The notes under the pieces: generated by a model
The model's input: only the letters and a program-made list of their open reading frames with translations
Database searches by the model: none
Told to the model about the DNA's origin: nothing
DNA from: Methanobrevibacter smithii ATCC 35061
GTDB lineage: Archaea > Methanobacteriota > Methanobacteria > Methanobacteriales > Methanobacteriaceae
Length of the DNA stretch: 64,000 nt
Assembly (NCBI RefSeq): GCF_000016525.1
Contig: NC_009515.1
Location: 1,080,501 to 1,144,500 of the forward strand
Direction of reading: 5' to 3'
Made by a program: the position numbers and the translations under genes
Shown: one piece after another, positions 8,879 through 19,053 of the stretch
How positions within the stretch are numbered: the stretch's first letter is position 1
Layout: each line of letters starts with the position of its first letter

Positions 8879-11800
8879 ATTGTCTAATAGTAATAGTGTT
8901 TCCAATTTGTAAATTCTCCCAGATAGAAGTAATAATATATTTACCGGACAATAATCTGATACCTAAAGAAGCAATACCATTACTGTCAGTTACTTTATTA
9001 TAGAATACACCATTAACATTAAATGTTATATTTTGATTTGCATAAGGTTTACCTTGACCGTCAATTAATGTAGCTGTGAATTTGCTGCCGTCATTATATT
9101 TCATGTCTAAATTATCAGTAAACATTACATTTTTAACTGTAATTTTATTGGAAACCATACAGTCTTTGTATATTGCAGTAACAATATAGTCTCCCGGAAG
9201 TAAACCAATTCCTAAAGTAGCTACACCATTTGCATCAGTTGTTTTAGTGTAGAATACACCGTTGATATTAAATGTTACTTTTTCACCAGCTCCTGCAACA
9301 CTACCATCCTGTTTAATTACTTTAACTGAATATGCAGATGCATTTTTAAAGTATTTTACAAGATCATGGTTCTCAGTAAGTAAAGATAAAACTGTAACTG
9401 TGTTACCTTTCTGTTCTCCATTAGGACCAACAGCTGTAATAATGTATTTGCCAGGATATAACTGAATATTTAAACCAGCAGTACCGACTGCATTGGTTTT
9501 TTTAGTATACCATACACCATTAATATTAAATTTAACTTCAGTATTTTTTAATAAATTACCATGCCCATCATAGAATACAGCATAATATTGAGTGTCGTTT
9601 CTAAACATTTTAGTAACATCCCTACTTGAAATAGTAGATTTTATTAAAACATTTACTTCAGCATCACTGCCCCACTGTTTAGCATTGGAATCAAATTTGA
9701 TGTAAACTGAATATTCACCAGCTACTAAATTAAGACCCATTGAGAATTTACCATCTTTATCAGTGGTTTTAGTGTAAGTTACACCATTAATAGTTATTTT
9801 TACATCAGCTCCAGCAATTGCATTACCGTTTAAATCTTTAAGAGTTCCTTCTAAACGGGTTCCGTTTTTATAATACATTACAACATCTTTAGCTGAAATT
9901 ACAGTATAAACCATATCTCCGATAGTTAATTTTGAAGTAGCAGAACTGCCTAAGTAGTAATTATTTTCACTAGCATTGGCAGATATTGGATGTGATCCTG
10001 TGAAAGATTTAGGTATTTCATAAACAAATTTAGCTATTCCGTTTTCATCACTTACAGCTTTTCCAGCATATCTTCCATCAGTGAAGAATTCAACAGTAAT
10101 TCCACTTACGCCATTGCCTAAAACATTTTTAACAGTAGCTGTGAAATAAACTTTATTACCTGCTTTTCCAATTACTTCATCTACTTTAATGTTTAATTTT
10201 CCTTTAGTTACAATTAAATTAGCAGTTGCATTAACTGATTTATAATTAACTTTAGATAAAACAGCAGTAATTGAGTAATATCCAGGAACATAGGACTCAT
10301 TTAATTGATATTTTAAAGTAGCGACACCATCATTGAAAACAGCACTTCCAATTTTTACACCGTTTATGTAGAATGCTGCTTGAGCTGCAAGACCACCGGT
10401 GTATGGAAGTTTAGCAGTTATTTTAATGGTTGCATTGTCTAAATAAGATACAGTTACATCTGCAAATACAACATTTTCAAAGATATATTTGTAATTATTG
10501 TTGACAATATTGTTTTTACTATTATTTACACCGTCATTTCCACTGCCTTCTTTTCCAACCAAGTAATTGTTAGTAATAGTATTGTTAACAGATTTAGTAT
10601 CTAAATCTACAGGATAACCTACATTAGATACAATTTCATTATTATCTATTATATTACCAGTTGAAATAGCTACAAAACGAATTCCTGCATTTCCTTCTTT
10701 AATTGAATCATAATTTTTAAATGAAATTGCTTTACCATTACCATTGGAAGTTATTTTATTATTGGAAATAACATTATTACTTGATGCATAACCTGCAAAT
10801 CCATAAACCATATTTCCAGTTCCAGAAATAATATTTCCGGAAATTTTATTGTTGTTGGAAGAATAAGCTTCCATTCCATAAATAACTTCTGCAGCTGCAT
10901 TAACTTTATTGTTTACAATAGTGGAAGATTGAGATAATTCTAAAGTAATACCATAATTTACATTATCTGCTGAAATTTTTACATCATTATCTTTAATTAA
11001 ATTATTTTTTGAATTATAACCTGCTATAATACCTGTTGCAAAATAATTTCCGATAACTTCCACATTATTGTCAACGAATTTATTATTTGAAGAATATTTA
11101 GAAGATCCTGAACCGGTTTCAGATCCAATTACGCCCATACCATATAAATAATTGTCTTTTCCTTCAACATGAATATTGTTTCCAGAAATAATATTGTTAC
11201 TTGAATCAAAGTAGAAATCAATACCTACTAATGAATTAGTGGAAAAATTACCATTAACAGTAGCTCTAGGTTGATTTACTAAAGATTTAACAGTTACATT
11301 ATTGTTTAATACTTCATTGTCAGAAGAATAAATCATTAAAATACCATAGGTTCTGAAAATTTCTTTAACATCATTTTTACCGTCAATACATTTTGAAGCT
11401 TCATATAAATGTAATTCACCAGTTCCTAAAGTATTAATTACGTTTCCAGAAATAGCACAATTTTCTGCACCATATCCGAGAACTGTGTAAGTTAAATAAT
11501 TACCGTGAGAGTAAAGAGTGTTATTTACCACTTCAACATTACCTGATCTGTAAATATAAATAGCATATGCTGCATTCGGATCAACAACACTAATATTATT
11601 GTTTAATATCATTACCTGATTAGTATCAACTACATTAACTCCCCATCTATTTAAAGAAGAAGAGTTTTTATTAATGATAGTTACATTTTCAATCCATACA
11701 TGATTTGTAGTTACTTTAAACATTGAATCAGTAAAAACAGCATTTTTACCAAGGATTTTAATACCTTCAGTAATAAGCATTATTTTATTGTTAAAGTTTC

Positions 11801-13352
11801 CAACAAAGTTTAAAGTATCTCTCATTTTAATAGCTGAATTTAAATTACCGTTTTCATCAAAGAAACTAGAATAATTACTTTCCGTAACTGTGTAAATTGT
11901 ACCATTAAAAACATACACCGGTTTTGATGGATCTACAGCTCCTTCAGGAGTTAATATTAAAGAACCATGACATTTGTTGTTTGAAATTGTGTAAGTATCT
12001 TTATCTGCTTCAGCAGCATCAATTGCATATTTATTAGTGGTAGTTATGTCATTACCTGTAATAACAATATTTGCAGGGAATTTAGTGCTGGACACTTTTT
12101 TAAGTAAAACACCAACACCAGTATTGGAAACTATATTATTATTTGTAACAGTTAAATAATCATATTTACCCATTTGAAAAATACCTGCAGAAGTATTGGT
12201 AGTTACATTATTATTTTTAATTGAAATATAATTACCTTCTGCCTGAATTCCATAACCGTTACCATGAATGTCAACAACATTATCAGTTACATTGGAATAA
12301 TCTCCTGCAAGAATTCCAGCACCCATAAGTAATGCATTTTGAATTATATTATTGGAAACTAAAGAGGAATTACCTACAGCAATTGCATAGTCCCCACCTA
12401 CAGTTTCATTAGTGTTGAAATCTTTACCTGTAGCATTGATAATTTTATTATCAGTTACAATAGTACCTACACCAGTAGAAGAAATGGATCTGTAATTACC
12501 GATGATAGTATTGGAACTTGCATTGTTATAATTTCCCATAAGCTGGATAGCATAATTCCAGGAAGTTGGAAGAACAGTTGCTTTTATAGTATTGTTGAAA
12601 ATAACATTATAATTAGATATAGCTCCAACAAAAGCTCCCCCACCATAACTGGACAAATAAATTCCATTTGCATCATCAGTGTATAAATAATTATCAGCTA
12701 TGTAATTGTAATGAGCACCACCAAGTACAATTAAAGAAGTAGACCTGGAACCATGCCCATAAGTTGCTCCATAAGTAGCTAATACATTGTTTGTAATATT
12801 ATTATAACTAGAACCCGGATTTAAAGCAATAGGGAAAGAACTTGGACCGGAATTGTTTATTTTATTATTGAAAATATTACATTTGGTAGCCTCATTAAGG
12901 AATATTCCCTGAATATCAGTACCTTTATTTGCAATATTTAAGTTAGATACGCTACTTCCAGAGGATTCTTTTAAAAGAACCACAGTACAATCCTGCATTT
13001 TATTAGTTGATGTACCTACAACATTTAAAGGTTTATTTAAAATAAATTTTTTATCACTGAAAGTTCCATCCAAACTCATAGTATCTCCAGAATTAACAGA
13101 AGATGATTTGAGAGTACCATTCTCGTCAAAATAAGTACCATAATTAGATGAACTTACTGTATGAGACGCAGGTGCAGCTATAACACCACTATCAGAATAG
13201 TAATTATAACTAACTGGCTCATAAGATACCATACTATCTGAAATTATATTATCATCAACTGTTGCATTAACATCTTCAGCAGCACTAACTGCTCCGAGAG
13301 ATACAAAAATCAATAATAATAAAATTAAAGAAAATTTAATATTTTTTACCAT
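8877..13352 (-). CDS. Adhesin-like protein with beta-helix and Ig-like repeats
   Basis: 1491 residues with a clear signal peptide (MVKNIKFSLILLLLIFVSLGAVSA) and a normal ATG. Residues of about 90-960 are Asn-rich NosD/PbH1-type beta-helix repeats. About 970-1150 are Ig-like (Big-type) domains, including PGYYSITAVLSKVNY. From about 1150 to the end there are four copies of a ~75-residue module with NGVxYxKTTDxxGxAxLGI and PGxYIITA cores, resembling carboxypeptidase-regulatory or Ig-like folds. There is no C-terminal transmembrane helix, so retention must be by wall binding or interaction, unlike its neighbour at 1610-7264. The protein is predicted to be on the cell surface and its binding target is unknown. 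Repeats within the gene make recombination-driven length change likely. Confidence 0.9.
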   Translation of the reverse strand: MVKNIKFSLILLLLIFVSLGAVSAAEDVNATVDDNIISDSMVSYEPVSYNYYSDSGVIAAPASHTVSSSNYGTYFDENGTLKSSSVNSGDTMSLDGTFSDKKFILNKPLNVVGTSTNKMQDCTVVLLKESSGSSVSNLNIANKGTDIQGIFLNEATKCNIFNNKINNSGPSSFPIALNPGSSYNNITNNVLATYGATYGHGSRSTSLIVLGGAHYNYIADNYLYTDDANGIYLSSYGGGAFVGAISNYNVIFNNTIKATVLPTSWNYAIQLMGNYNNASSNTIIGNYRSISSTGVGTIVTDNKIINATGKDFNTNETVGGDYAIAVGNSSLVSNNIIQNALLMGAGILAGDYSNVTDNVVDIHGNGYGIQAEGNYISIKNNNVTTNTSAGIFQMGKYDYLTVTNNNIVSNTGVGVLLKKVSSTKFPANIVITGNDITTTNKYAIDAAEADKDTYTISNNKCHGSLILTPEGAVDPSKPVYVFNGTIYTVTESNYSSFFDENGNLNSAIKMRDTLNFVGNFNNKIMLITEGIKILGKNAVFTDSMFKVTTNHVWIENVTIINKNSSSLNRWGVNVVDTNQVMILNNNISVVDPNAAYAIYIYRSGNVEVVNNTLYSHGNYLTYTVLGYGAENCAISGNVINTLGTGELHLYEASKCIDGKNDVKEIFRTYGILMIYSSDNEVLNNNVTVKSLVNQPRATVNGNFSTNSLVGIDFYFDSSNNIISGNNIHVEGKDNYLYGMGVIGSETGSGSSKYSSNNKFVDNNVEVIGNYFATGIIAGYNSKNNLIKDNDVKISADNVNYGITLELSQSSTIVNNKVNAAAEVIYGMEAYSSNNNKISGNIISGTGNMVYGFAGYASSNNVISNNKITSNGNGKAISFKNYDSIKEGNAGIRFVAISTGNIIDNNEIVSNVGYPVDLDTKSVNNTITNNYLVGKEGSGNDGVNNSKNNIVNNNYKYIFENVVFADVTVSYLDNATIKITAKLPYTGGLAAQAAFYINGVKIGSAVFNDGVATLKYQLNESYVPGYYSITAVLSKVNYKSVNATANLIVTKGKLNIKVDEVIGKAGNKVYFTATVKNVLGNGVSGITVEFFTDGRYAGKAVSDENGIAKFVYEIPKSFTGSHPISANASENNYYLGSSATSKLTIGDMVYTVISAKDVVMYYKNGTRLEGTLKDLNGNAIAGADVKITINGVTYTKTTDKDGKFSMGLNLVAGEYSVYIKFDSNAKQWGSDAEVNVLIKSTISSRDVTKMFRNDTQYYAVFYDGHGNLLKNTEVKFNINGVWYTKKTNAVGTAGLNIQLYPGKYIITAVGPNGEQKGNTVTVLSLLTENHDLVKYFKNASAYSVKVIKQDGSVAGAGEKVTFNINGVFYTKTTDANGVATLGIGLLPGDYIVTAIYKDCMVSNKITVKNVMFTDNLDMKYNDGSKFTATLIDGQGKPYANQNITFNVNGVFYNKVTDSNGIASLGIRLLSGKYIITSIWENLQIGNTITIRQ

Positions 13353-13498
13353 TTTATATCACATCATTAATTATATTAAATATAATTTAAGCAAAGTTCA
13401 ATAAAGTATACCTTGCAAAAAATACATTATAATTAAAGTTATGGTAAGGGAAAATATTTAAAAATTACTATAAAAAAAGAAATTAAATGAAGAATGAT

Positions 13499-16400
13499 TT
13501 AATAATCATCTTCATCGTTTTCGTGTTTGTTTCTAGCATACCCGACGACAAATATTGCAATCAAACAGATTACTGCAATAATAAGTACAACAGGAGTACT
13601 TGATTGACCAGCTGCAGATTTAGATGCAGAACTTTTAGAAATTTCATGAGCAGTAGCTCCAGATTGACCTTTAGATGAATCTGATTGTGAAGAAGCATCT
13701 TTAGATTGAGGTGATGCAATTTTTGCATCAGCCGGATCAACAGAAGTATCTAATCCCGCCGCAGTTGCCCCACCAGCTTCACCACTGCCACTTTGATCAT
13801 TATTAGTAGTTCCATTTACCAAGACTTGGTCATTATTATTATCATCAGTATCTGAAGTATCTCCATTTGAATCATCAGGATTAGAACTATCAGAGCTACT
13901 GTCATCTTTGTAAAGAGGATCAGTTAATGTAGCTTGAGCCAATATTTGAGAATACTTAGCTTTATCAGCAGAAGATAATGAACTAGACTGTATAAGTTTC
14001 ATGTTGAAATCCAAATTCTTACATGTGTGGTGACAACAAGCAACACCATACTGAATAGCCATTTGAATCATATTATCTGCTAATTTAGTCACCATGTCTG
14101 GACTAGCATCCCATTTACCTTGATAATTTAAATACATCATCCATGCAGCCATAGATTGCCAAGCAGCTGCTTGAGCAACATTACCTACACCACTTGCAAG
14201 ACCCAAATAAGTATTAGCTATTTCATTACCTAATTGAGTGTTTAAATTCTTATTAGCTACAATCAAACCACCATATAAATTTTGCATTTGAGCAGCATAG
14301 GATAATGAACCTGCACGTGTACTGAATAATGCATTATAATATAATGGATTTAATATTTTACTACGAATTTCAAATTCAAGCTCTTCATCGTAAGTTCTAC
14401 TAATATAGTCATTTTTATTCCTTATATCTACAAATGCAGTGTCAGGTTTAGCACCTAACTGTTTAGCTGCATTGTATAAACCACCAAACCAATCATAGTA
14501 ATCATCAGAATCGAAGAATCTCCAAGTACTATCAAAGTTTTGAGTAATCAAATCAACTTTACCAAGCAAGTATTCATAGTTTTTCCTTTCGTTGTTAATT
14601 ACGATATTACCATGTTCATCAAGAGTCCAGGAATAAGATACTCTGCTAAGATAAATATCCGCTAAATCCGAATTAATTGTAGTGATATTCCAGTTTGCAG
14701 TATTTGGTATAAGAGAATTCATACCAGTACCTTCCAAAACAGCACCAGGAAGACCAAATAACCTATCAGTCATCGGATTTTCAGCATAATGCTTTTTCAG
14801 GAAGTTGTTTGAAACATCATCATCAGTGGAATTTAAAGCTAAACTAACAGCTGTTAACATTAATTTAATCCAATTAGTATTACTTGTAACCATACTTGCA
14901 AATACATCAACTCTAGGTCTGTTTACCACTGAACCATTACTTAATTTTACAGTTAAATTATTAATTGGAATTAACTCAACACCAGTAATGTCTCCAGATC
15001 TGGACCATGTCGGTTTACAGCCGAGGAAATACATAAATTCTGCAACACCAATACCTTCAGTCCTTAATATTTCAGTACCCCACAATATTAAAGCAGTAAG
15101 TTCAGGCCAGCTTCCATGTTCTTCATAATAATTTGCAAGAAGCAAATCTACAACATTTACTGCAGACTCATAAGCTGCTTTAGAAGGCATTTTTGAAGCA
15201 TCAGAACTGTGACCAATATGTCCGGTAGGTATTGAATCACTATAAGCAGGATCTGCAAACAAACCTGCAGTAGTATAACTACCAGATAATGCTGCTAACA
15301 ATGCATTCCATTCATTATTGTTTTGTATTTGAGAAATTACTTTTGAAGCAAATACTAATGATTCATATAAGCCAGAAGATTTGTTATAAACTTTAAACTC
15401 ATCCATTTCAGCTAATTTATCAACACTAGCTGTACCATTTACAAGATTTTCAACAAATGACCTGAACCAGTTAATTACAACTAATTTTTGACCTTCATAC
15501 TGACGGTCACCTTTAATATCATCATAGTAATCCTTATTTTTTAATTCTGGATAAATATGATGCAATATTTGAGTATATACATCAGTTCTTGAAGTTGTTA
15601 TTGTAATAACTTCTTCAACAAGTTCAGTTCCATTTAAAACTTTACCAAGAGTATGTAAACCGAAAGTATTGAAATCTTCTGCCATACTATCCAAGTAATT
15701 ATGTAATCCTTCAAGCCAATCATCAAATTTTTGACCATCAGCAGGTTTGTCAAAACCTAAAGTAGGAGCTAATTCTAAAATTAACTTTTTATAAGCCTCT
15801 GCATTAGCTGAAACATTATTTTTTACTTGTTCATTATAGTGGTCGATGTAATTGGATAATGTAGTATAATTACCATATAACTCTGAAATTACCATTGCAG
15901 GAGTCATATGAGTGATCATCATAGAACCTATCCTATCTCTAGCTACCATAGCTTCCCCAGGGTTTGATACAATATATGGATATATAGTAGGAGTTAATGT
16001 TAACTCAAATGTCCAGTCACCTTCATGAACACCAATATTTCTACCAGGTAACCACTCTACAGTACCGTGAGTACCTAAATTAATAATTGCATCACAACCA
16101 ATAGTCTTATCTAACCATTTATAAAAGGTAACATATTGCTGATGAGGCGGCAATGTCAAATCGTGATAATTTTGAATCTCCTCCCAACCTCTACTTGGTT
16201 GGAAAGTGATGAATACCTTACCAAACCACATTCCTGGAATTACAATATATGTCTTATTATATACCATTATTTCTCCAAGACCTGCACCCCAACGGTCAAC
16301 CATTTGCTTATACAATGTTTGATTCATATCTTTAGTCAAGTTATAAAACTCATCTAATGTAATCAACTGATGATGTTCCATTAACTGATTCCAATATTTT

Positions 16401-18325
16401 TCAACATACTGATTTAACAAACCTTGAGCCCAGGTACCTTTGTTACCCATTTCAATTATTAAATCAGACAAATCATCAACAGACGGAATGTCGGACTTAT
16501 CCATTCCAATATCATATCCCGCATCAGCTAAATGCTCAAGTATATCATGAGCACTTTGGAAAACATCTAAATAAGATGCACCAATTTCTGCTTTACCCGG
16601 CGGATAATTGTACAAAACAACTGACACAACTTTGGAAGAATTATCCATATCTTTTAAATCTGCCCATCCAGTAGTCATTTTGACCATTTTTTCTATACCT
16701 GACTGCACAACATGTACTTTACCCATATTATCTTTATATGATAAAATAACAGGACCAAAGACTCCTTCAAAGCTAGGAATAGAAACTGAAAATGTCCACT
16801 CCATTTGAGCACCAAGCTCACTGTCAAAACTGGTTTGAGAAATATCCACCAAACCTTTAACAACAGTTAAATTAATTTTAACCAAATCATCTTCAGCAGA
16901 TCCTTTACCATAATCTAGAGACCAGCTGTATAATGAAGCTATAGCTGATATACCAATTTGAGAAGTTTGAGTAAGAGTTAATAAAATTGAAGACATTGAT
17001 GGAGTAATACCTGTTTTAAATATATTAAAAGCAGATCTACCATTTGCTTCATAAGTTCTAATCAAAGCATCCACAACACTTCCACCACAGTAGTAAGAAG
17101 CAATAGCTATGAATTTGGTTTCAGGATTTTTCATATTCATATATTTGTTTTCAAATTGTCTGAACAATTCTGCAGGATTCAATTCAGTTTTCATCCACTG
17201 CTCATATTCTCCAGTCATCCAATTTAAACTTCCCTTTTTATCATCATTATATCCAGGATGTGATAGAATCCACTGATTAATTTCACTGGCTTTTGGAACT
17301 ACAGAAAACATTCCAAAATCCGGATGGTAAATACCGCATTCAGGACTTAATTGGGGAGCCCCACCTTCCTGAAGTGTAGGATTTGTGTATTTTTGAGGAT
17401 TAATTAAATAATAAACATATTTCAAGTAATTTTCCATGTTTGATTTTAAAACATCAGAATTATTAATATCCTGAGCCTGGAAATAAGAACCTATATATGT
17501 ATTTTCAACAGTATTGTAAGAATTATCTGCTGCACTTGCTCCTACAAAATGAATACCTATATTCTTAATTATTTCATCATTATAAACACCAAAAGTATAA
17601 GCAACATTATATTTTGCATTAGCTGGTGAAGAGCTTAACAAATTCTTTAACACCTGAGAAGTAAAAAGACTATATGAACCTTCAGCAAACATATCAACAT
17701 GCACGAAGTTAGCATACTCTAATAACCATTCTCTAGTCTTGTCATAGTCAGTTGTACTTATATATGCAACCCTTTTAGATAAACTCATTAAATAGTCTAC
17801 TTTTTCTGAGTGTGATTCATAAGATACTAAAAGCATAATATCTGGAACAAACATGTAATTAACTAAAACAGAAGAATGACTTCCAAGATTTACATTTTCT
17901 GTGTGAGTCTCATAAGTAGAATAGCTAAGTTGAACTTTATAATTGCCAGCAGCTAAATTACCAATTGAATAAGCACCCCCAGCACCAGTTTTACCAGCAA
18001 ATACTAGATTATTTGATGAATCCAAAACTGTAATATTAACACCTGCCAAATCCACTCCGTCTTCAACCCAGGTTTTTGTAGTTGGATTATAAGAATCCTT
18101 AGTATGAATATCAATACTACTGTCTCCAGCATTAGCAGAAATTACATCAGTATAATAAATATTGCTAACTTCATCTACACTAACACCTATAACATCCCCT
18201 AGAACATCATTACTAACTATTGTTTCGTTGTTAGAAACATCCTGCGCAGATACTATGCCCATTGTCATAATAAACATTAATAATAGACAAAAAATAATAA
18301 ATGCACTTTTATTTAACCTTTTAAT
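13499..18325 (-). CDS. Surface-anchored CobN/Mg-chelatase H subunit-like protein
   Basis: About 1608 residues. The signal peptide IKRLNKSAFIIFCLLLMFIM...IVSA is followed by a Cna-B/carboxypeptidase-regulatory-like domain (GKTGAGGAYSIGNLAAGNYKV). A full CobN/BchH-like region follows: MLLVSYESHSEKVDYL, DAIINLGTHGTVEWLPGR with GVHEGDW, GEAMVARDRIGSMMITHMTP, and TALILWGTEILRTEGIGVAEF with SRSGDITG. A Ser/Asp-rich linker and one transmembrane helix (VVLIIAVICLIAIFVVGY) end the protein. CobN subunits bind tetrapyrrole and insert metal with ATPase partners (CobS/CobT or ChlI/ChlD) in the cytoplasm. This one is predicted outside the cell, where no ATP is expected, so its reaction is unclear; metal or corrinoid capture is a guess. 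No partner subunit is in the window. The start is ATT (18323-18325). The first ATG (18277) would leave too short a signal peptide, and no ATG/GTG/TTG lies in frame upstream before a TAA. Confidence 0.85.
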   Translation of the reverse strand: MKRLNKSAFIIFCLLLMFIMTMGIVSAQDVSNNETIVSNDVLGDVIGVSVDEVSNIYYTDVISANAGDSSIDIHTKDSYNPTTKTWVEDGVDLAGVNITVLDSSNNLVFAGKTGAGGAYSIGNLAAGNYKVQLSYSTYETHTENVNLGSHSSVLVNYMFVPDIMLLVSYESHSEKVDYLMSLSKRVAYISTTDYDKTREWLLEYANFVHVDMFAEGSYSLFTSQVLKNLLSSSPANAKYNVAYTFGVYNDEIIKNIGIHFVGASAADNSYNTVENTYIGSYFQAQDINNSDVLKSNMENYLKYVYYLINPQKYTNPTLQEGGAPQLSPECGIYHPDFGMFSVVPKASEINQWILSHPGYNDDKKGSLNWMTGEYEQWMKTELNPAELFRQFENKYMNMKNPETKFIAIASYYCGGSVVDALIRTYEANGRSAFNIFKTGITPSMSSILLTLTQTSQIGISAIASLYSWSLDYGKGSAEDDLVKINLTVVKGLVDISQTSFDSELGAQMEWTFSVSIPSFEGVFGPVILSYKDNMGKVHVVQSGIEKMVKMTTGWADLKDMDNSSKVVSVVLYNYPPGKAEIGASYLDVFQSAHDILEHLADAGYDIGMDKSDIPSVDDLSDLIIEMGNKGTWAQGLLNQYVEKYWNQLMEHHQLITLDEFYNLTKDMNQTLYKQMVDRWGAGLGEIMVYNKTYIVIPGMWFGKVFITFQPSRGWEEIQNYHDLTLPPHQQYVTFYKWLDKTIGCDAIINLGTHGTVEWLPGRNIGVHEGDWTFELTLTPTIYPYIVSNPGEAMVARDRIGSMMITHMTPAMVISELYGNYTTLSNYIDHYNEQVKNNVSANAEAYKKLILELAPTLGFDKPADGQKFDDWLEGLHNYLDSMAEDFNTFGLHTLGKVLNGTELVEEVITITTSRTDVYTQILHHIYPELKNKDYYDDIKGDRQYEGQKLVVINWFRSFVENLVNGTASVDKLAEMDEFKVYNKSSGLYESLVFASKVISQIQNNNEWNALLAALSGSYTTAGLFADPAYSDSIPTGHIGHSSDASKMPSKAAYESAVNVVDLLLANYYEEHGSWPELTALILWGTEILRTEGIGVAEFMYFLGCKPTWSRSGDITGVELIPINNLTVKLSNGSVVNRPRVDVFASMVTSNTNWIKLMLTAVSLALNSTDDDVSNNFLKKHYAENPMTDRLFGLPGAVLEGTGMNSLIPNTANWNITTINSDLADIYLSRVSYSWTLDEHGNIVINNERKNYEYLLGKVDLITQNFDSTWRFFDSDDYYDWFGGLYNAAKQLGAKPDTAFVDIRNKNDYISRTYDEELEFEIRSKILNPLYYNALFSTRAGSLSYAAQMQNLYGGLIVANKNLNTQLGNEIANTYLGLASGVGNVAQAAAWQSMAAWMMYLNYQGKWDASPDMVTKLADNMIQMAIQYGVACCHHTCKNLDFNMKLIQSSSLSSADKAKYSQILAQATLTDPLYKDDSSSDSSNPDDSNGDTSDTDDNNNDQVLVNGTTNNDQSGSGEAGGATAAGLDTSVDPADAKIASPQSKDASSQSDSSKGQSGATAHEISKSSASKSAAGQSSTPVVLIIAVICLIAIFVVGYARNKHENDEDDY

Positions 18326-18337
18326 CTTTTCACCCCC
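18323..18337 (-). promoter_or_regulatory. Ribosome binding site and presumptive ATT start codon
   Basis: GGGGGTG (18337-18331), five bases, then ATT AAA AGG TTA AAT AAA. An in-frame TAA lies eight codons upstream of the ATT. The 24 codons between that TAA and the first ATG (18277) include no ATG, GTG or TTG. The encoded IKRLNK supplies the basic N-region that the signal peptide needs. Confidence 0.7.
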
Positions 18338-18587
18338 TGTTCCAATTAATTATTTTAAAAGTATAGCAATATTATTATAAATTACTATAATTGTAAATAA
18401 TACTTTACAATATATAAAACTTGCTAAAGTTTTGAATAACTAAAAAACAATAAAATGAAAATTAATTTATAAATTATCTTAAAGATTATTAAAAAATGTT
18501 AATAATTCATACATAAAATAAAAAATAGCTAAAAAAAGATTAAATCAAATTTCATCCAAATAAAAAAAACTAAAAATAAATATTAAT

Positions 18588-18870
18588 GGCATGTTAAGAG
18601 TAACCCACCTTCTGTTTAACAGCATTCATCTTAGCGAACTACTTTTGCCTCTTACAGTAGTCATCAGCATTTTTTGTTCTTGCATCCTATGGAATGGCCG
18701 TTTCACCGATTCTTTCAATGTCCTCAATTAAATATCATAGTCAACCATTAAAAGACGTGTCGTTTCTGCTCCAGAGTCATACCTCTCAGTATACGTTTTT
18801 CAACGCCATAGTCTGTAACGATGGGCGGAGTTTCCTTAGTTAAAAAACCAACAGCTGTCTTTAACTTGCC
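18588..18870 (-). ncRNA. rnpB: RNase P RNA (archaeal type A)
   Basis: Read on the minus strand the sequence has the RNase P signatures. CR-I is GGAAACTCCGCCCATCG near the 5' side. GAGCAGAAACGACACG and GGTGAAACGGCC are of CR-II/III type. The 3' part contains ACAGAAGGTGGGTTAC, matching the CR-V ACAGAANNNGG rule. The ends GGCAAGTTAA and TTAACATGCC pair to form P1, which sets the limits. This RNA is the catalytic core of RNase P, which trims tRNA 5' leaders. It lies just downstream of the initiator tRNA gene, on the same strand. Confidence 0.9.
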
Positions 18871-18884
18871 ATATTTATAAAAAG

Positions 18885-18959
<75 letters not shown>

Positions 18960-19053
18960 ATACGAATAAAAAGATAGTAATTTAAAACTACAATATATAA
19001 TATATGAAACACACTATATAAATGTTTCTATAAAAATAAAATGAAGATAATTA

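Noticed and set aside
14805-15128. Open frame of 107 codons on the plus strand inside the CobN-like gene
   Set aside because: It lies antisense to a strongly supported coding region, has no ribosome site and no recognisable domain.
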